From Rubrobacter sp. (GTDB lineage: Bacteria; Actinomycetota; Rubrobacteria; Rubrobacterales; Rubrobacteraceae), in contig JACDAR010000194.1 in NCBI GenBank assembly GCA_013695335.1, forward strand, positions 1 to 5,345: a stretch of DNA of 5,345 nucleotides, written 5' to 3'. Made by a program: the position numbers and the translations under genes. The notes under the pieces are model-generated. The model searched no databases. It was not told the DNA's origin and saw nothing but the letters and a program-made list of their open reading frames with translations. This document shows, piece after piece, positions 1 to 5,345 of this stretch. The first letter of the stretch is position 1. Each line of letters opens with the position of its first letter.

Positions 1-524
1 AGGAGCCGGCCTACGGGTATGCGATGAACATGGTCCCCGAGCTGGACGTGCGGGTTCTGCACCTGATCCGGGACCCAAGGGCCGCAGCCTACTCGTGGCT
101 GAAGAAGAAACAGCAGCCAGACAGCGAGGATCGCGAGTTCATGCACAGGAAGAGCGCCCTCGACAGCGCGGTTCTCTGGGACGCCTGGAACGCCTCCATC
201 GAAACCCTGTGGCGCGGCTCCGGCCAAAATCGCCGTCTGCGCTACGAGGACTTCGTCTCCGCTCCCAGGCCCAGCTTCGAGCGGATACTCGACCTGATCG
301 GCGAACCAGACGCAGGTTTGCCCCTGGTAGGTGAGCGGGAGGTCAAACTCGGCGTCAGCCACACCGTCTCGGGTAACCCCAACCGCTTTGACACGGGCTC
401 CGTCGCGCTGCGGCAGGACGACGAGTGGACGAAAGAAATGAAGCCCCGCGACAGGAACGTCGTCACGGGGCTGACTTTCCCTCTGCTGAAGCGCTACGAG
501 TACCCGCTGACCCCGAAGCGCTGA
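1..524 (+). CDS. Sulfotransferase family protein, 3' part only (5' end outside window)
   Basis: The reading frame is open from base 3 to a TGA at 522-524, so the gene starts upstream of the window; the in-frame ATG at 24 is internal and not its start. The visible C-terminal part of about 173 residues has the sulfotransferase 3'-phosphate-binding signature (HLIRDPRAAAYSW), in which Arg and Ser contact the PAPS nucleotide. Further on come the usual RYEDFVSAP segment and a helix FERILDLIGEP, both typical of the family's C-terminal half. The P-loop-like PAPS motif near the N-terminus lies outside the window. Such enzymes move a sulfuryl group from PAPS to a hydroxyl or amine on a carbohydrate, lipid or small molecule; the acceptor cannot be read here. 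The gene converges on the oxidoreductase gene with a 6-base gap. The family call is fairly sure, the substrate unknown. Confidence 0.8.
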   Translation, partial: EPAYGYAMNMVPELDVRVLHLIRDPRAAAYSWLKKKQQPDSEDREFMHRKSALDSAVLWDAWNASIETLWRGSGQNRRLRYEDFVSAPRPSFERILDLIGEPDAGLPLVGEREVKLGVSHTVSGNPNRFDTGSVALRQDDEWTKEMKPRDRNVVTGLTFPLLKRYEYPLTPKR

Positions 525-539
525 CCGGCGTCAGAAGCT
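517..539. terminator. Small inverted repeat over the two convergent stop codons
   Basis: CTGAC (521-525) and GTCAG (530-534) form a 5-bp stem around the loop CGGC, extended by AGC/GCT (517-519 and 537-539) across a small internal loop. It covers the stop codons of both the sulfotransferase and the oxidoreductase genes, so it could end transcription from both sides. There is no T-tract on either strand, so an ordinary intrinsic terminator is not proven and the repeat could be chance. Confidence 0.25.
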
Positions 540-1130
540 GAAGCTGTAGCGCTGCTCCTGCCAGGGGTCTCCGTAATTGTGGTAGCCGTTCTCTTCCCAG
601 AAACCCGGCTTGTCCTCGGCCAGGAACTCCAGGCCCCTCAGCCACTTCGCGCTCTTCCAGGCGTAGAGGCGTGGGATCACCAGCCGCATCGGCGCCCCGT
701 GCCCCGCCTCCAAAGGCTCCCCGTTGTGGTGGGTGGCGAAAATCGCATCCTCCTCGTACAGTTCCTCCACCGGCACGTTCGTCGTGTACCCGCCGTCGCA
801 GATGGCCGAGAAGAATTTTGCCTCCGGCTTCGGCTCTGCCATGTCCAGCAGATGCTCCGCGTGTACGCCAGACCATACGTTGTCCAGCTTGCTCCACGAG
901 GTGACGCAGTGCATATCCGCCTTCACCGCTACCGTCGGAAGCTCGTTCCATTCATCCCACGTGAAGCGCAGCGGGTTCTCTACAAGCCCGGTTATCGTGA
1001 AGTCCCAACTCTGCGGGTCGAATGTCGGCGTCGTGCCGTAGGTCAGGATCGGCCATCGGTCCCCGACCAGATACTGTCCCGGCGGCACCCGCTCCTTGCC
1101 CCGCGCGGTATCTATCTCGATGCGTTCCAA
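531..1130 (-). CDS. Sulfite-oxidase-like molybdopterin-dependent oxidoreductase (YuiH type)
   Basis: This 199-residue protein matches the small soluble members of the sulfite oxidase fold (Oxidored_molyb, COG2041). Cys75 in DMHCVTSWS is the expected cysteine ligand of the molybdenum. The stretch at 144-164 (HGAPMRLVIPRLYAWKS and on) is the cofactor-binding core, and the C-terminal FWEENGYHNYGDPW (177-190) is typical of the YuiH-like group. There is no Tat or Sec signal, no haem domain and no dimerisation domain, so it should be a cytoplasmic single-domain enzyme, unlike the exported MsrP (YedY). The physiological substrate of this group is not established. I chose the TTG at 1130 because a GGAGG lies 5 bases upstream and there is no in-frame ATG or GTG between the upstream stop and that TTG. 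No msrQ-like haem membrane partner or molybdopterin synthesis gene is next to it. It follows the PIN gene on the same strand after 92 bases. Confidence 0.88.
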   Translation of the reverse strand: MERIEIDTARGKERVPPGQYLVGDRWPILTYGTTPTFDPQSWDFTITGLVENPLRFTWDEWNELPTVAVKADMHCVTSWSKLDNVWSGVHAEHLLDMAEPKPEAKFFSAICDGGYTTNVPVEELYEEDAIFATHHNGEPLEAGHGAPMRLVIPRLYAWKSAKWLRGLEFLAEDKPGFWEENGYHNYGDPWQEQRYSFSF

Positions 1131-1135
1131 AGCGC

Positions 1136-1140
1136 CCTCC
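1136..1140 (-). promoter_or_regulatory. Ribosome binding site that fixes the TTG start of the oxidoreductase
   Basis: On the minus strand GGAGG is followed by GCGCT and then TTG, a strong Shine-Dalgarno sequence with a 5-base spacer. It decides for TTG at 1130 as the start. Confidence 0.7.
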
Positions 1141-1163
1141 GTCTGAGAACTTCTACGTGCGCG

Positions 1164-1169
1164 AGTCTA
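1164..1169 (-). promoter_or_regulatory. Possible -10 element (TAGACT) of the oxidoreductase gene
   Basis: TAGACT on the minus strand fits the TANNNT pattern and lies 33 bases before the TTG start, inside the 92-base gap behind the PIN gene. No convincing -35 box lies 16-18 bases upstream. The same hexamer occurs 34 bases before the pgi start. The gap 1131-1222 is AT-rich around 1190-1203 but holds no gene. Confidence 0.25.
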
Positions 1170-1222
1170 CACGATGTTTCGAGCAACAGATGATTATTAA
1201 TACGAAGCCTTCCAGAAGAGCA

Positions 1223-1783
1223 TTACGCGTACAACTTTGCCCACGGCCGCAGAAGTTCCCAATATTGCGCAGGAGTAACAACCTTTATGCCTAGTTCACG
1301 CTCTATGTGGGTAGCATTCTTGGGAAGACGATTCTCCATAGTCAAAAACGCTTCACACCCGAATGAGATCGCGTCCTTGAGCAGGAGACGATCCTTAGCA
1401 CCGAGATAGCCAAAAGAACCGCTGTCGACCTTTGTCAAAAAGGTTTCATTTGCAAAAGCTAGACCGCCGGATTCTTCGACGCAGACTAGCCAATGATCTA
1501 GTACATCATGTGCCCACCTCAAATAGAGTGCATCTCCTCTATCCGAAACTTCCACGAGGCTGTTCTCGGATAGTGCAAACTCGAACATCGCGCGCTGATT
1601 CACGAACATGATGGCTCGTAAGGCTTCCAGCTTCTCTAAGCCCTTTGGATCGCGCCTAACGCGTGCTGATTCTGACAACGGCTCGCCATCCCAGATGAAG
1701 GCTCCGTAATCCTGCAAAGCTTGAAGGGTAGAAGAGTCCAAGAAGATACGGCGCGGTAGCTCGTAAAAGGAAGAAACGTCCAC
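1223..1783 (-). CDS. PIN-domain-like protein, possible ribonuclease (hypothetical)
   Basis: The 186-residue product has the layout of a PIN nuclease. It starts with a hydrophobic strand and the first acidic residue (RIFLDSSTL, Asp16), has a middle acidic residue near Glu78, and ends with a helix and strand, DRLLLKDAISFGCEAFLT, followed by MENRL (131-153). This last part lines up residue by residue with the PIN pattern in which Asp131 is catalytic; the usual Asp after the Thr is Glu150 here. PIN enzymes cut RNA using a metal held by these acids. VapC toxins are usually about 130 residues, and no small antitoxin gene lies beside it, so toxin status is not supported. The start is GTG 1783, the only normal start codon in frame after the upstream stop; a GGAGA 12 bases upstream is a weak site. 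GC is about 48% (173 of 360 bases over 1261-1620), far below the neighbours, which suggests acquisition. It lies 63 bases behind the ATC hydrolase-like gene on the same strand. Confidence 0.65.
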   Translation of the reverse strand: MDVSSFYELPRRIFLDSSTLQALQDYGAFIWDGEPLSESARVRRDPKGLEKLEALRAIMFVNQRAMFEFALSENSLVEVSDRGDALYLRWAHDVLDHWLVCVEESGGLAFANETFLTKVDSGSFGYLGAKDRLLLKDAISFGCEAFLTMENRLPKNATHIERELGIKVVTPAQYWELLRPWAKLYA

Positions 1784-1846
1784 TCCGATTAGAAGTCTCC
1801 CGGTTACCGCACGCTTAAGTTCAAGTTACTCTGCCTTCGCCTCGAC

Positions 1847-2464
1847 CTAATTCTTCGGCTTCCGGCCGATGCTGACCATCTCCGGCTGCACGCCCTCGGC
1901 GGGGCCATCGCCTAGCTCTTCGTCCCTGTACTGGTAGACGCCGCGGCAGGTGTGGCCGCCGGTGGTGCGCTTCTCTGTGTACGAAAGTTTCACGTTGGGG
2001 TTGATGGCGTTGACCATCGCCTTCTCGTAGGTTGAGAACGCGGCGCAGGGCTTCACGTCCCAGCCGGGGACGCCGTCGTGGCCCATCCCGCCGAACCACG
2101 GACAGCGGTCGGCGTTTATGACGTATTCGCCTTCCTTCGTCTCCGTCAGCGTGATCTCGATGTCGAAGAAGCGGTTGGCGAGCATGACCACGTCCACTGT
2201 GTCCTTCATGGTCTTGACGCCGAGTTGTTCGCGCAGGTCGGAGCCCTGCTTCTGGCCGATGCGGGTCATGGCGAGCTTGCCGACCTTCTGTCCGTCGTAG
2301 CCGAGGTCGTCTGCGGCCCGGATCATCTCGTCCAGAATAACCCCGGTCCCCGCGCTCGCGGCCTTCCACTTGTACCAGGTGGGCCCCGGCAGCCCGAGCT
2401 TCATAGCCCAACGCGCCAGGAAGAGGGGCAGTTTCGGAAGACCATAAACCTTGAGCCATTTCAC
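1847..2464 (-). CDS. L-2-amino-thiazoline-4-carboxylate hydrolase-like protein
   Basis: The 205-residue protein resembles the ATC hydrolase-like family, named after a Pseudomonas enzyme that opens the thiazoline ring on the way to L-cysteine. Most family members have no proven reaction, so the name gives the fold family and not the function. Recognisable parts are an N-terminal basic and hydrophobic segment (1-35), a helical middle, and a C-terminal half with three spaced cysteines: Cys121 in ADRCPWFGG, Cys140 in KPCAAF, and Cys173 in GGHTCRG. The last lies in the typical Gly-x-x-x-Cys turn before a final strand. The cysteines may bind a metal or take part in catalysis; this is inference. There is no signal peptide or clear membrane segment. 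The start is GTG 2464, with AAGGA 8 bases upstream and a good promoter at 2504-2534. It heads the minus-strand run and may be co-transcribed with the PIN gene. Confidence 0.5.
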   Translation of the reverse strand: MKWLKVYGLPKLPLFLARWAMKLGLPGPTWYKWKAASAGTGVILDEMIRAADDLGYDGQKVGKLAMTRIGQKQGSDLREQLGVKTMKDTVDVVMLANRFFDIEITLTETKEGEYVINADRCPWFGGMGHDGVPGWDVKPCAAFSTYEKAMVNAINPNVKLSYTEKRTTGGHTCRGVYQYRDEELGDGPAEGVQPEMVSIGRKPKN

Positions 2465-2472
2465 GATGGAAG

Positions 2473-2480
2473 TCCTTCCT
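2473..2480 (-). promoter_or_regulatory. Ribosome binding site for the GTG start at 2464
   Basis: The minus strand reads AGGAAGGA, then 8 bases, then GTG. This supports GTG 2464 over the later in-frame ATG at codon 21. Confidence 0.6.
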
Positions 2481-2503
2481 CCGCTTGAGACGGTACGAAG
2501 GCC

Positions 2504-2534
2504 ATTATACCCGCTATGCGATCTCCACCGTAAA
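2504..2534 (-). promoter_or_regulatory. Promoter of the ATC hydrolase-like gene
   Basis: On the minus strand there is a perfect TATAAT (2509 down to 2504). A TTTACG (2534 to 2529) is a 4-of-6 match to TTGACA, but with a long 19-base spacer. A start about 7 bases downstream would give a leader of roughly 30 bases containing the ribosome binding site. The -10 is convincing and the -35 weak. Confidence 0.5.
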
Positions 2535-2556
2535 ATTCCGCCGTCGGGCGCATGTG

Positions 2557-2562
2557 TATATT
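2557..2562 (+). promoter_or_regulatory. Possible -10 element (TATATT) of the methyltransferase gene
   Basis: TATATT matches five of six -10 positions, but no good -35 box lies 16-18 bases before it. It would give a leader of nearly 90 bases before ATG 2656. The divergent region 2465-2655 otherwise holds only the minus-strand promoter and ribosome binding site and shows no riboswitch-like structure that I can recognise. Confidence 0.25.
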
Positions 2563-2636
2563 CTGAGATGCACAGCGACTCAACCGATACCCGAAACGCT
2601 CCGGTCGCCTATCATCTGATCATTGAAGAAGAACCG

Positions 2637-2642
2637 AAGGAG
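2637..2642 (+). promoter_or_regulatory. Ribosome binding site (AAGGAG) before the methyltransferase start
   Basis: AAGGAG lies 13 bases before ATG 2656, a longer spacer than usual. It lies downstream of the in-frame TTG at 2623, which itself has no ribosome binding site, so it favours the ATG. Confidence 0.45.
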
Positions 2643-2655
2643 CATTGCGAGCGCA

Positions 2656-3471
2656 ATGAGGCCAGCGAAGGACATCGGGCTCGGGGTTCCGTTTCGAGAG
2701 GTGCTGGATCGGATGCTCGGATACGCGGACATCGGTGCCGAAATCCCCTTCGGCGCGAAGCCAAACTACGAAACGGCAGGTTGGGAAACCGTGCTCAGGG
2801 ACCTTGAACCATACCCGGGACTAGCGGCTGAGATTCTGGACGAATCGGCGTTGCGCGGTGTGGAAAAAGAGACGCGCCGCATATTGCGCCGCACCCATGA
2901 CAAGAACCCACGCGGCGCGCAGTGGCCCGCTGATTCCGTGCTGGCCCGCTGTTGCTATCTGGTTTGCCGATTGATCCGGCCCTCCATCGTCGTGGAGACC
3001 GGCGTGGCCCATGGAGTAAGCTCGGCGTTCATCCTCACGGCGCTGGAACAAAACGGACACGGTGCGCTTCACAGTGTCGATCTCCCCCCCCTACGCGAAA
3101 GCCATACCGCGTCATGGGGCGTCGCCGTCCCCGATGCACTCAAGGCGCGCTGGGTGCTTCATCGCGGGGCCAGCGCGCGGGTTCTACCCGGCCTCCTCGA
3201 AGAGCTGGGAACGGTCGATGTTTTCCTGCACGACAGCCTCCATACCCACCGCAACATGCGCCGGGAGTTCGAGGTGGCTTGGCCCCAGCTGCGCCCCGGT
3301 GGCATCCTCCTCGCTGACGACGTCGAGAGGAACCGGGCGTTCGGAGAATTACAGGGCAGGAAACCATCTCTCTGGCGCGTCGTCAAGGATGTGGAGGAGC
3401 GCCCACTCTATGGCAGGGCCGCCCCTATCGTGTTCGGCGTGGCTATGAAACGGGCCGAGGCTCGAACCTAG
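2656..3471 (+). CDS. Class I SAM-dependent methyltransferase (Methyltransf_24-like)
   Basis: The product is 271 residues from ATG 2656. Motif I, which binds S-adenosylmethionine, is VVETGVAHGVSS (112-123), followed by the acidic end of strand 2 at LHSVDLPP (Asp142). A later strand, VDVFLHDSLHTH (187-198), and PGGILLADDV (214-223) complete the Rossmann core. The His-Asp and Asp-Asp pairs resemble those of metal-using methyltransferases such as CmcI and sugar O-methyltransferases acting in antibiotic or cell-surface glycan synthesis. The acceptor here is unknown. The N-terminal 90 residues form a helical region without a recognised domain. The start is not certain: an in-frame TTG at 2623 would add 11 residues but has no ribosome binding site, and an in-frame stop lies just before it at 2617-2619. 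The stop overlaps that of the convergent pgi gene. No glycosyltransferase neighbour is visible to identify a pathway. Confidence 0.78.
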   Translation: MRPAKDIGLGVPFREVLDRMLGYADIGAEIPFGAKPNYETAGWETVLRDLEPYPGLAAEILDESALRGVEKETRRILRRTHDKNPRGAQWPADSVLARCCYLVCRLIRPSIVVETGVAHGVSSAFILTALEQNGHGALHSVDLPPLRESHTASWGVAVPDALKARWVLHRGASARVLPGLLEELGTVDVFLHDSLHTHRNMRREFEVAWPQLRPGGILLADDVERNRAFGELQGRKPSLWRVVKDVEERPLYGRAAPIVFGVAMKRAEART

Positions 3472-3482
3472 TAACCCGGCCT
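3452..3482. terminator. Hairpin at the methyltransferase/pgi convergent end
   Basis: GGCCG (3453-3457) pairs with CGGCC (3477-3481), with a possible G-T pair outside and two further G-C pairs inside across a bulged A. The loop holds the shared stop codons. On the pgi transcript the stem is followed by GTTTCAT, only a short T-run. It is a possible weak terminator for pgi; evidence for the plus strand is absent. Confidence 0.3.
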
Positions 3483-4766
3483 TCCCATGCGTTTGTAGGT
3501 GATCTGCTTCCCGGCTTCGACGCCTGGCTGGTTGAAGGCGTTCACGCCGTACAGGGAGCCGGTTATGGCCGTCTGTACTTCGAGGGCCTGGAACAGATAG
3601 CCCAGGTTCTCCTCGTTTATGGTCCCCAGTTTGATCGTGCTGTTTGGACGACCGGCTTCGGCCAGCGCCCGCCGCGTCGCGTCGCACTCTACGTTGAGCA
3701 GTTCAGCCATCGTATGACCGCCGAGGTATCCGACGCCATCAAGGTCCTCGTAGGCGCGTGGGATCTCCAGGTCCCTGGGATGCTCCCCGACCTCCAGAAT
3801 CTCGATGACCTTGTCCTGCGGACCTTCCATGTATAGCTGGACCTGCGAGTGCTGGTCCGTGGTGCCTACCGCGCCATGCGGCGTCGAGCCTTTGCCGTCC
3901 TTGCCCAGCGATTCCGCCCACAACTGCACGAACCAAGCTGCGGTTCTCTCCAGCGCATCCGCGTACGCCATCATCACCCTGACGTTGCGCCCACGCGCTG
4001 TATCCATCAGATAGTGCATCGCCGCGCCTACGACGGCGGGATGCTCCGCCCCCTGCGCCTCGACCTCGTCCACGCACTGGGCCGCGCCGCGCAGGAGCGC
4101 ATCCACGTCAAGACCGCCAACGGCGGCTGGCAGCAATCCGACGGGTGTGAGCACCGAAAAACGCCCGCCAACGTCCTTCGGGATGGAAAGCGTTCGGATG
4201 TCTTCGCGGGCGGAGATCTGATTGAGGTAGCCTTCCTCCGGGTCTGTGGTGAACACTGTCCTGTCGCCGTAGCCGGATTCCCCGAGCGCCTCGATGAGGA
4301 CGCCACGAACTACCAGAAAGTTCGTCATGGTCTCGGCTGTCGTGCCGGATTTGGTGACGACGTTGACCCAGGTATTCTCCGGGTCCGCCACGTCGAGGAT
4401 TGCGCCCAGTGAGTTCGGGTCAGTGTTCTCGGCGAAGTGAATGCGGGGGCCGCCGCGGGTTTCGGCCGGTAGCAGATTGTAATAAGGATGGTTGAGCGCC
4501 CGCTGCACAGCCATCGGACCAAGGGCCGAACCACCGATCCCGGCGTGTACGAAGTCCGTGGCGCCGGAATTCCGGATCTCCTGTGCAAGCTCCATGCACG
4601 CAGCCGCAGCCTCTCTTTCCCTGGGCAGCCGCATGAAACCGTATGAGTTTTGCAGCAATTCTCCAGCGGCGTTCTGCAAGCGGGAGTTCACATCGCTGAG
4701 ATCCCGCCCCGTGAGGCCGCCTTCGACCTCCATCAAATTTCCGTAATCGAAGGTAACGTCGGCCAC
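3468..4766 (-). CDS. pgi: Glucose-6-phosphate isomerase
   Basis: This enzyme interconverts glucose 6-phosphate and fructose 6-phosphate in the cytoplasm, in glycolysis and gluconeogenesis. The 432-residue protein has the sugar-phosphate loop GIGGSALGP (76-84), the second SIS-domain loop TKSGTTAET (138-146) and the signature GGRFSVLTPVG (200-210) with the substrate-contacting Arg202. The catalytic base is expected at Glu285 (WAESLGK), the ring-opening histidine at His306 (TDQHSQVQ), and the C-terminal signature VNAFNQPGVEAGK (408-420) ends in the conserved Lys420. Length matches the short bacterial form of Bacillus and Thermus rather than the form of about 550 residues found in E. coli and most Actinomycetes. 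The start is GTG 4766 with AAGGA 6 bases upstream. It is transcribed away from nth and ends tail to tail on the methyltransferase gene. The protein looks complete and intact. Confidence 0.96.
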   Translation of the reverse strand: MADVTFDYGNLMEVEGGLTGRDLSDVNSRLQNAAGELLQNSYGFMRLPREREAAAACMELAQEIRNSGATDFVHAGIGGSALGPMAVQRALNHPYYNLLPAETRGGPRIHFAENTDPNSLGAILDVADPENTWVNVVTKSGTTAETMTNFLVVRGVLIEALGESGYGDRTVFTTDPEEGYLNQISAREDIRTLSIPKDVGGRFSVLTPVGLLPAAVGGLDVDALLRGAAQCVDEVEAQGAEHPAVVGAAMHYLMDTARGRNVRVMMAYADALERTAAWFVQLWAESLGKDGKGSTPHGAVGTTDQHSQVQLYMEGPQDKVIEILEVGEHPRDLEIPRAYEDLDGVGYLGGHTMAELLNVECDATRRALAEAGRPNSTIKLGTINEENLGYLFQALEVQTAITGSLYGVNAFNQPGVEAGKQITYKRMGRPGY

Positions 4767-4772
4767 TGGCCT

Positions 4773-4777
4773 TCCTT
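4773..4777 (-). promoter_or_regulatory. Ribosome binding site for the pgi GTG start
   Basis: The minus strand has AAGGA 6 bases before GTG 4766, inside a purine-rich stretch of about 15 bases. It confirms the GTG start. Confidence 0.6.
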
Positions 4778-4800
4778 TCTCCTGCTCTCGATCCAGGGAC

Positions 4801-4806
4801 AGTCTA
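4801..4806 (-). promoter_or_regulatory. Possible -10 element (TAGACT) of pgi
   Basis: TAGACT on the minus strand lies 34 bases before the pgi GTG and fits TANNNT. The -35 position falls on a poor match (TGGCCC at 4829-4824). The spacing to the start suits a short leader with the AAGGA site. Confidence 0.3.
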
Positions 4807-4814
4807 ATCCACGC

Positions 4815-4820
4815 TATAAT
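4815..4820 (+). promoter_or_regulatory. -10 element (TATAAT) of nth, likely leaderless transcript
   Basis: A perfect TATAAT is followed by only 11 bases before the nth GTG at 4832, so transcription should begin at or just before the start codon. No Shine-Dalgarno sequence is present before that GTG, which fits a leaderless or near-leaderless message. There is no good -35 box. It lies in the same 65-base divergent gap as the pgi promoter, so the two may interfere. Confidence 0.5.
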
Positions 4821-4831
4821 GCCGGGCCATC

Positions 4832-5345
4832 GTGCCAGGCCAGAATTCAGCCCCGATCACCGATGTTCTGACCCGCCTGAAGGCGGAGTACCCAGGCGCA
4901 ACCACCGAACTCCACTGGACGAACCCCCTGGAGCTTCTGGTCGCGACGATTCTCTCAGCCCAGACCACGGATGTTCAGGTAAATCAGGTGACGGGGTCCC
5001 TATTCGAGAAATACCGCACCGCCAGGGAATACGCTGAGGCGGACTCTTCGGAGCTCGAGGAAGACATCCGCCAGACAGGCTTCTTTCGCAACAAAGCACG
5101 TTCCTTGCAGGGGATGGCCCGAGCCCTGCTGGAAGACCACGACGGCGAGGTGCCGCGCACCATGAACGAACTCGTTAAGTTACCAGGCGTCGGACGCAAG
5201 ACCGCCAACGTGGTGCTAGGCAACGGCTTCGGTATAGACGAGGGCGTGGTTGTGGACACCCACGTCAGGCGGCTATCCAACCGGCTCGGACTCTCTGCCG
5301 AGCGGGATCCCGAGAAGGTGGAGCGGGATCTCATGCAGACGGTCC
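4832..5345 (+). CDS. nth: Endonuclease III, DNA glycosylase/AP lyase (3' end outside window)
   Basis: Endonuclease III removes oxidised pyrimidines from DNA and cuts the strand at the abasic site in base excision repair. The first 171 residues are visible. They include LSAQTTDVQVNQV (41-53), the helix-hairpin-helix LPGVGRKTANVVLG (117-130) with the catalytic Lys123, and VVDTHVRRLSNRLGL (140-154) with the catalytic Asp142. Both catalytic residues sit where E. coli Nth has Lys120 and Asp138. The C-terminal four-cysteine iron-sulfur cluster lies beyond the window and cannot be checked. The GTG at 4832 is the only usual start codon after the in-frame TAA at 4817-4819 that keeps the full N-terminus. 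No ribosome binding site precedes it, in keeping with the TATAAT just upstream. The ATG at 4819 is in another frame. Confidence 0.95.
   Translation, partial: MPGQNSAPITDVLTRLKAEYPGATTELHWTNPLELLVATILSAQTTDVQVNQVTGSLFEKYRTAREYAEADSSELEEDIRQTGFFRNKARSLQGMARALLEDHDGEVPRTMNELVKLPGVGRKTANVVLGNGFGIDEGVVVDTHVRRLSNRLGLSAERDPEKVERDLMQTV

Noticed and set aside
579..1193. Open frame of 204 codons on the plus strand opposite the oxidoreductase gene
   Set aside because: It is Arg-, Val- and Pro-rich, shows no family features, and lies wholly over a gene with clear conserved motifs.
1821..2459. Open frame of 212 codons on the minus strand overlapping the ATC hydrolase-like gene
   Set aside because: It is a frame-shifted, Arg/Gly-rich shadow of that gene, typical of high-GC DNA, and lacks any recognisable motif.
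1223..2464. PIN gene plus the gene upstream as a toxin-antitoxin pair
   Set aside because: The upstream product has 205 residues with enzyme-like cysteine motifs and no DNA-binding antitoxin fold; the genes are separated by 63 bases and differ strongly in GC.
1..3471. Sulfotransferase and methyltransferase as parts of one glycan or natural-product cluster
   Set aside because: They are over 2 kb apart with three unrelated minus-strand genes between them, and no glycosyltransferase or synthase is in the window.
3455..3475. GGTTCGAGCC on the minus strand, resembling a tRNA T-loop
   Set aside because: The 5-bp T-stem does not pair properly, no anticodon arm or acceptor stem is present, and the bases are fully explained as the end of the methyltransferase gene.
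3849..4412. Open frame of 187 codons on the plus strand opposite pgi
   Set aside because: Antisense shadow of a very well conserved gene; no ribosome binding site and no recognisable domain.

Overview
The window is about 5.3 kb of GC-rich bacterial DNA (four lines sampled by hand give about 68% GC) carrying seven protein genes on both strands. No RNA gene, insertion sequence, CRISPR array or phage gene is visible. Five of the six starts inside the window are GTG or TTG. The glucose-6-phosphate isomerase is the short form of about 430 residues. High GC, frequent non-ATG starts and a short Pgi would fit a deep-branching actinobacterium such as Rubrobacter, or another high-GC group such as Chloroflexota. 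This taxonomic placement is inference only.

Layout from left to right. The 3' part of a sulfotransferase gene runs off the left edge (+). It converges, with a 6-base gap, on a small sulfite-oxidase-fold molybdopterin oxidoreductase (-). Upstream of that, on the same strand, lie a PIN-domain protein gene of clearly lower GC (about 48% by hand count) and a gene resembling L-2-amino-thiazoline-4-carboxylate hydrolases. These three minus-strand genes may be partly co-transcribed from a good TATAAT promoter at 2504-2534. A 191-base divergent intergenic region follows, then a class I SAM-dependent methyltransferase (+). Its stop codon overlaps the stop of the convergent pgi gene (-) through a shared CTAG. 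A 65-base divergent region separates pgi from nth (endonuclease III, +), which runs off the right edge. The nth gene has a perfect TATAAT placed so close to its GTG that a leaderless or near-leaderless mRNA is likely.

The genes do not form one pathway. Pgi (glycolysis/gluconeogenesis) and Nth (base excision repair) are housekeeping. The oxidoreductase is a cytoplasmic molybdoenzyme of unknown substrate. The sulfotransferase and methyltransferase are the kinds of enzyme that decorate glycans or small molecules, but nothing here ties them to each other. I see no convincing undescribed multi-gene system. The most unusual item is the low-GC PIN-domain gene, which looks like an acquired insert.
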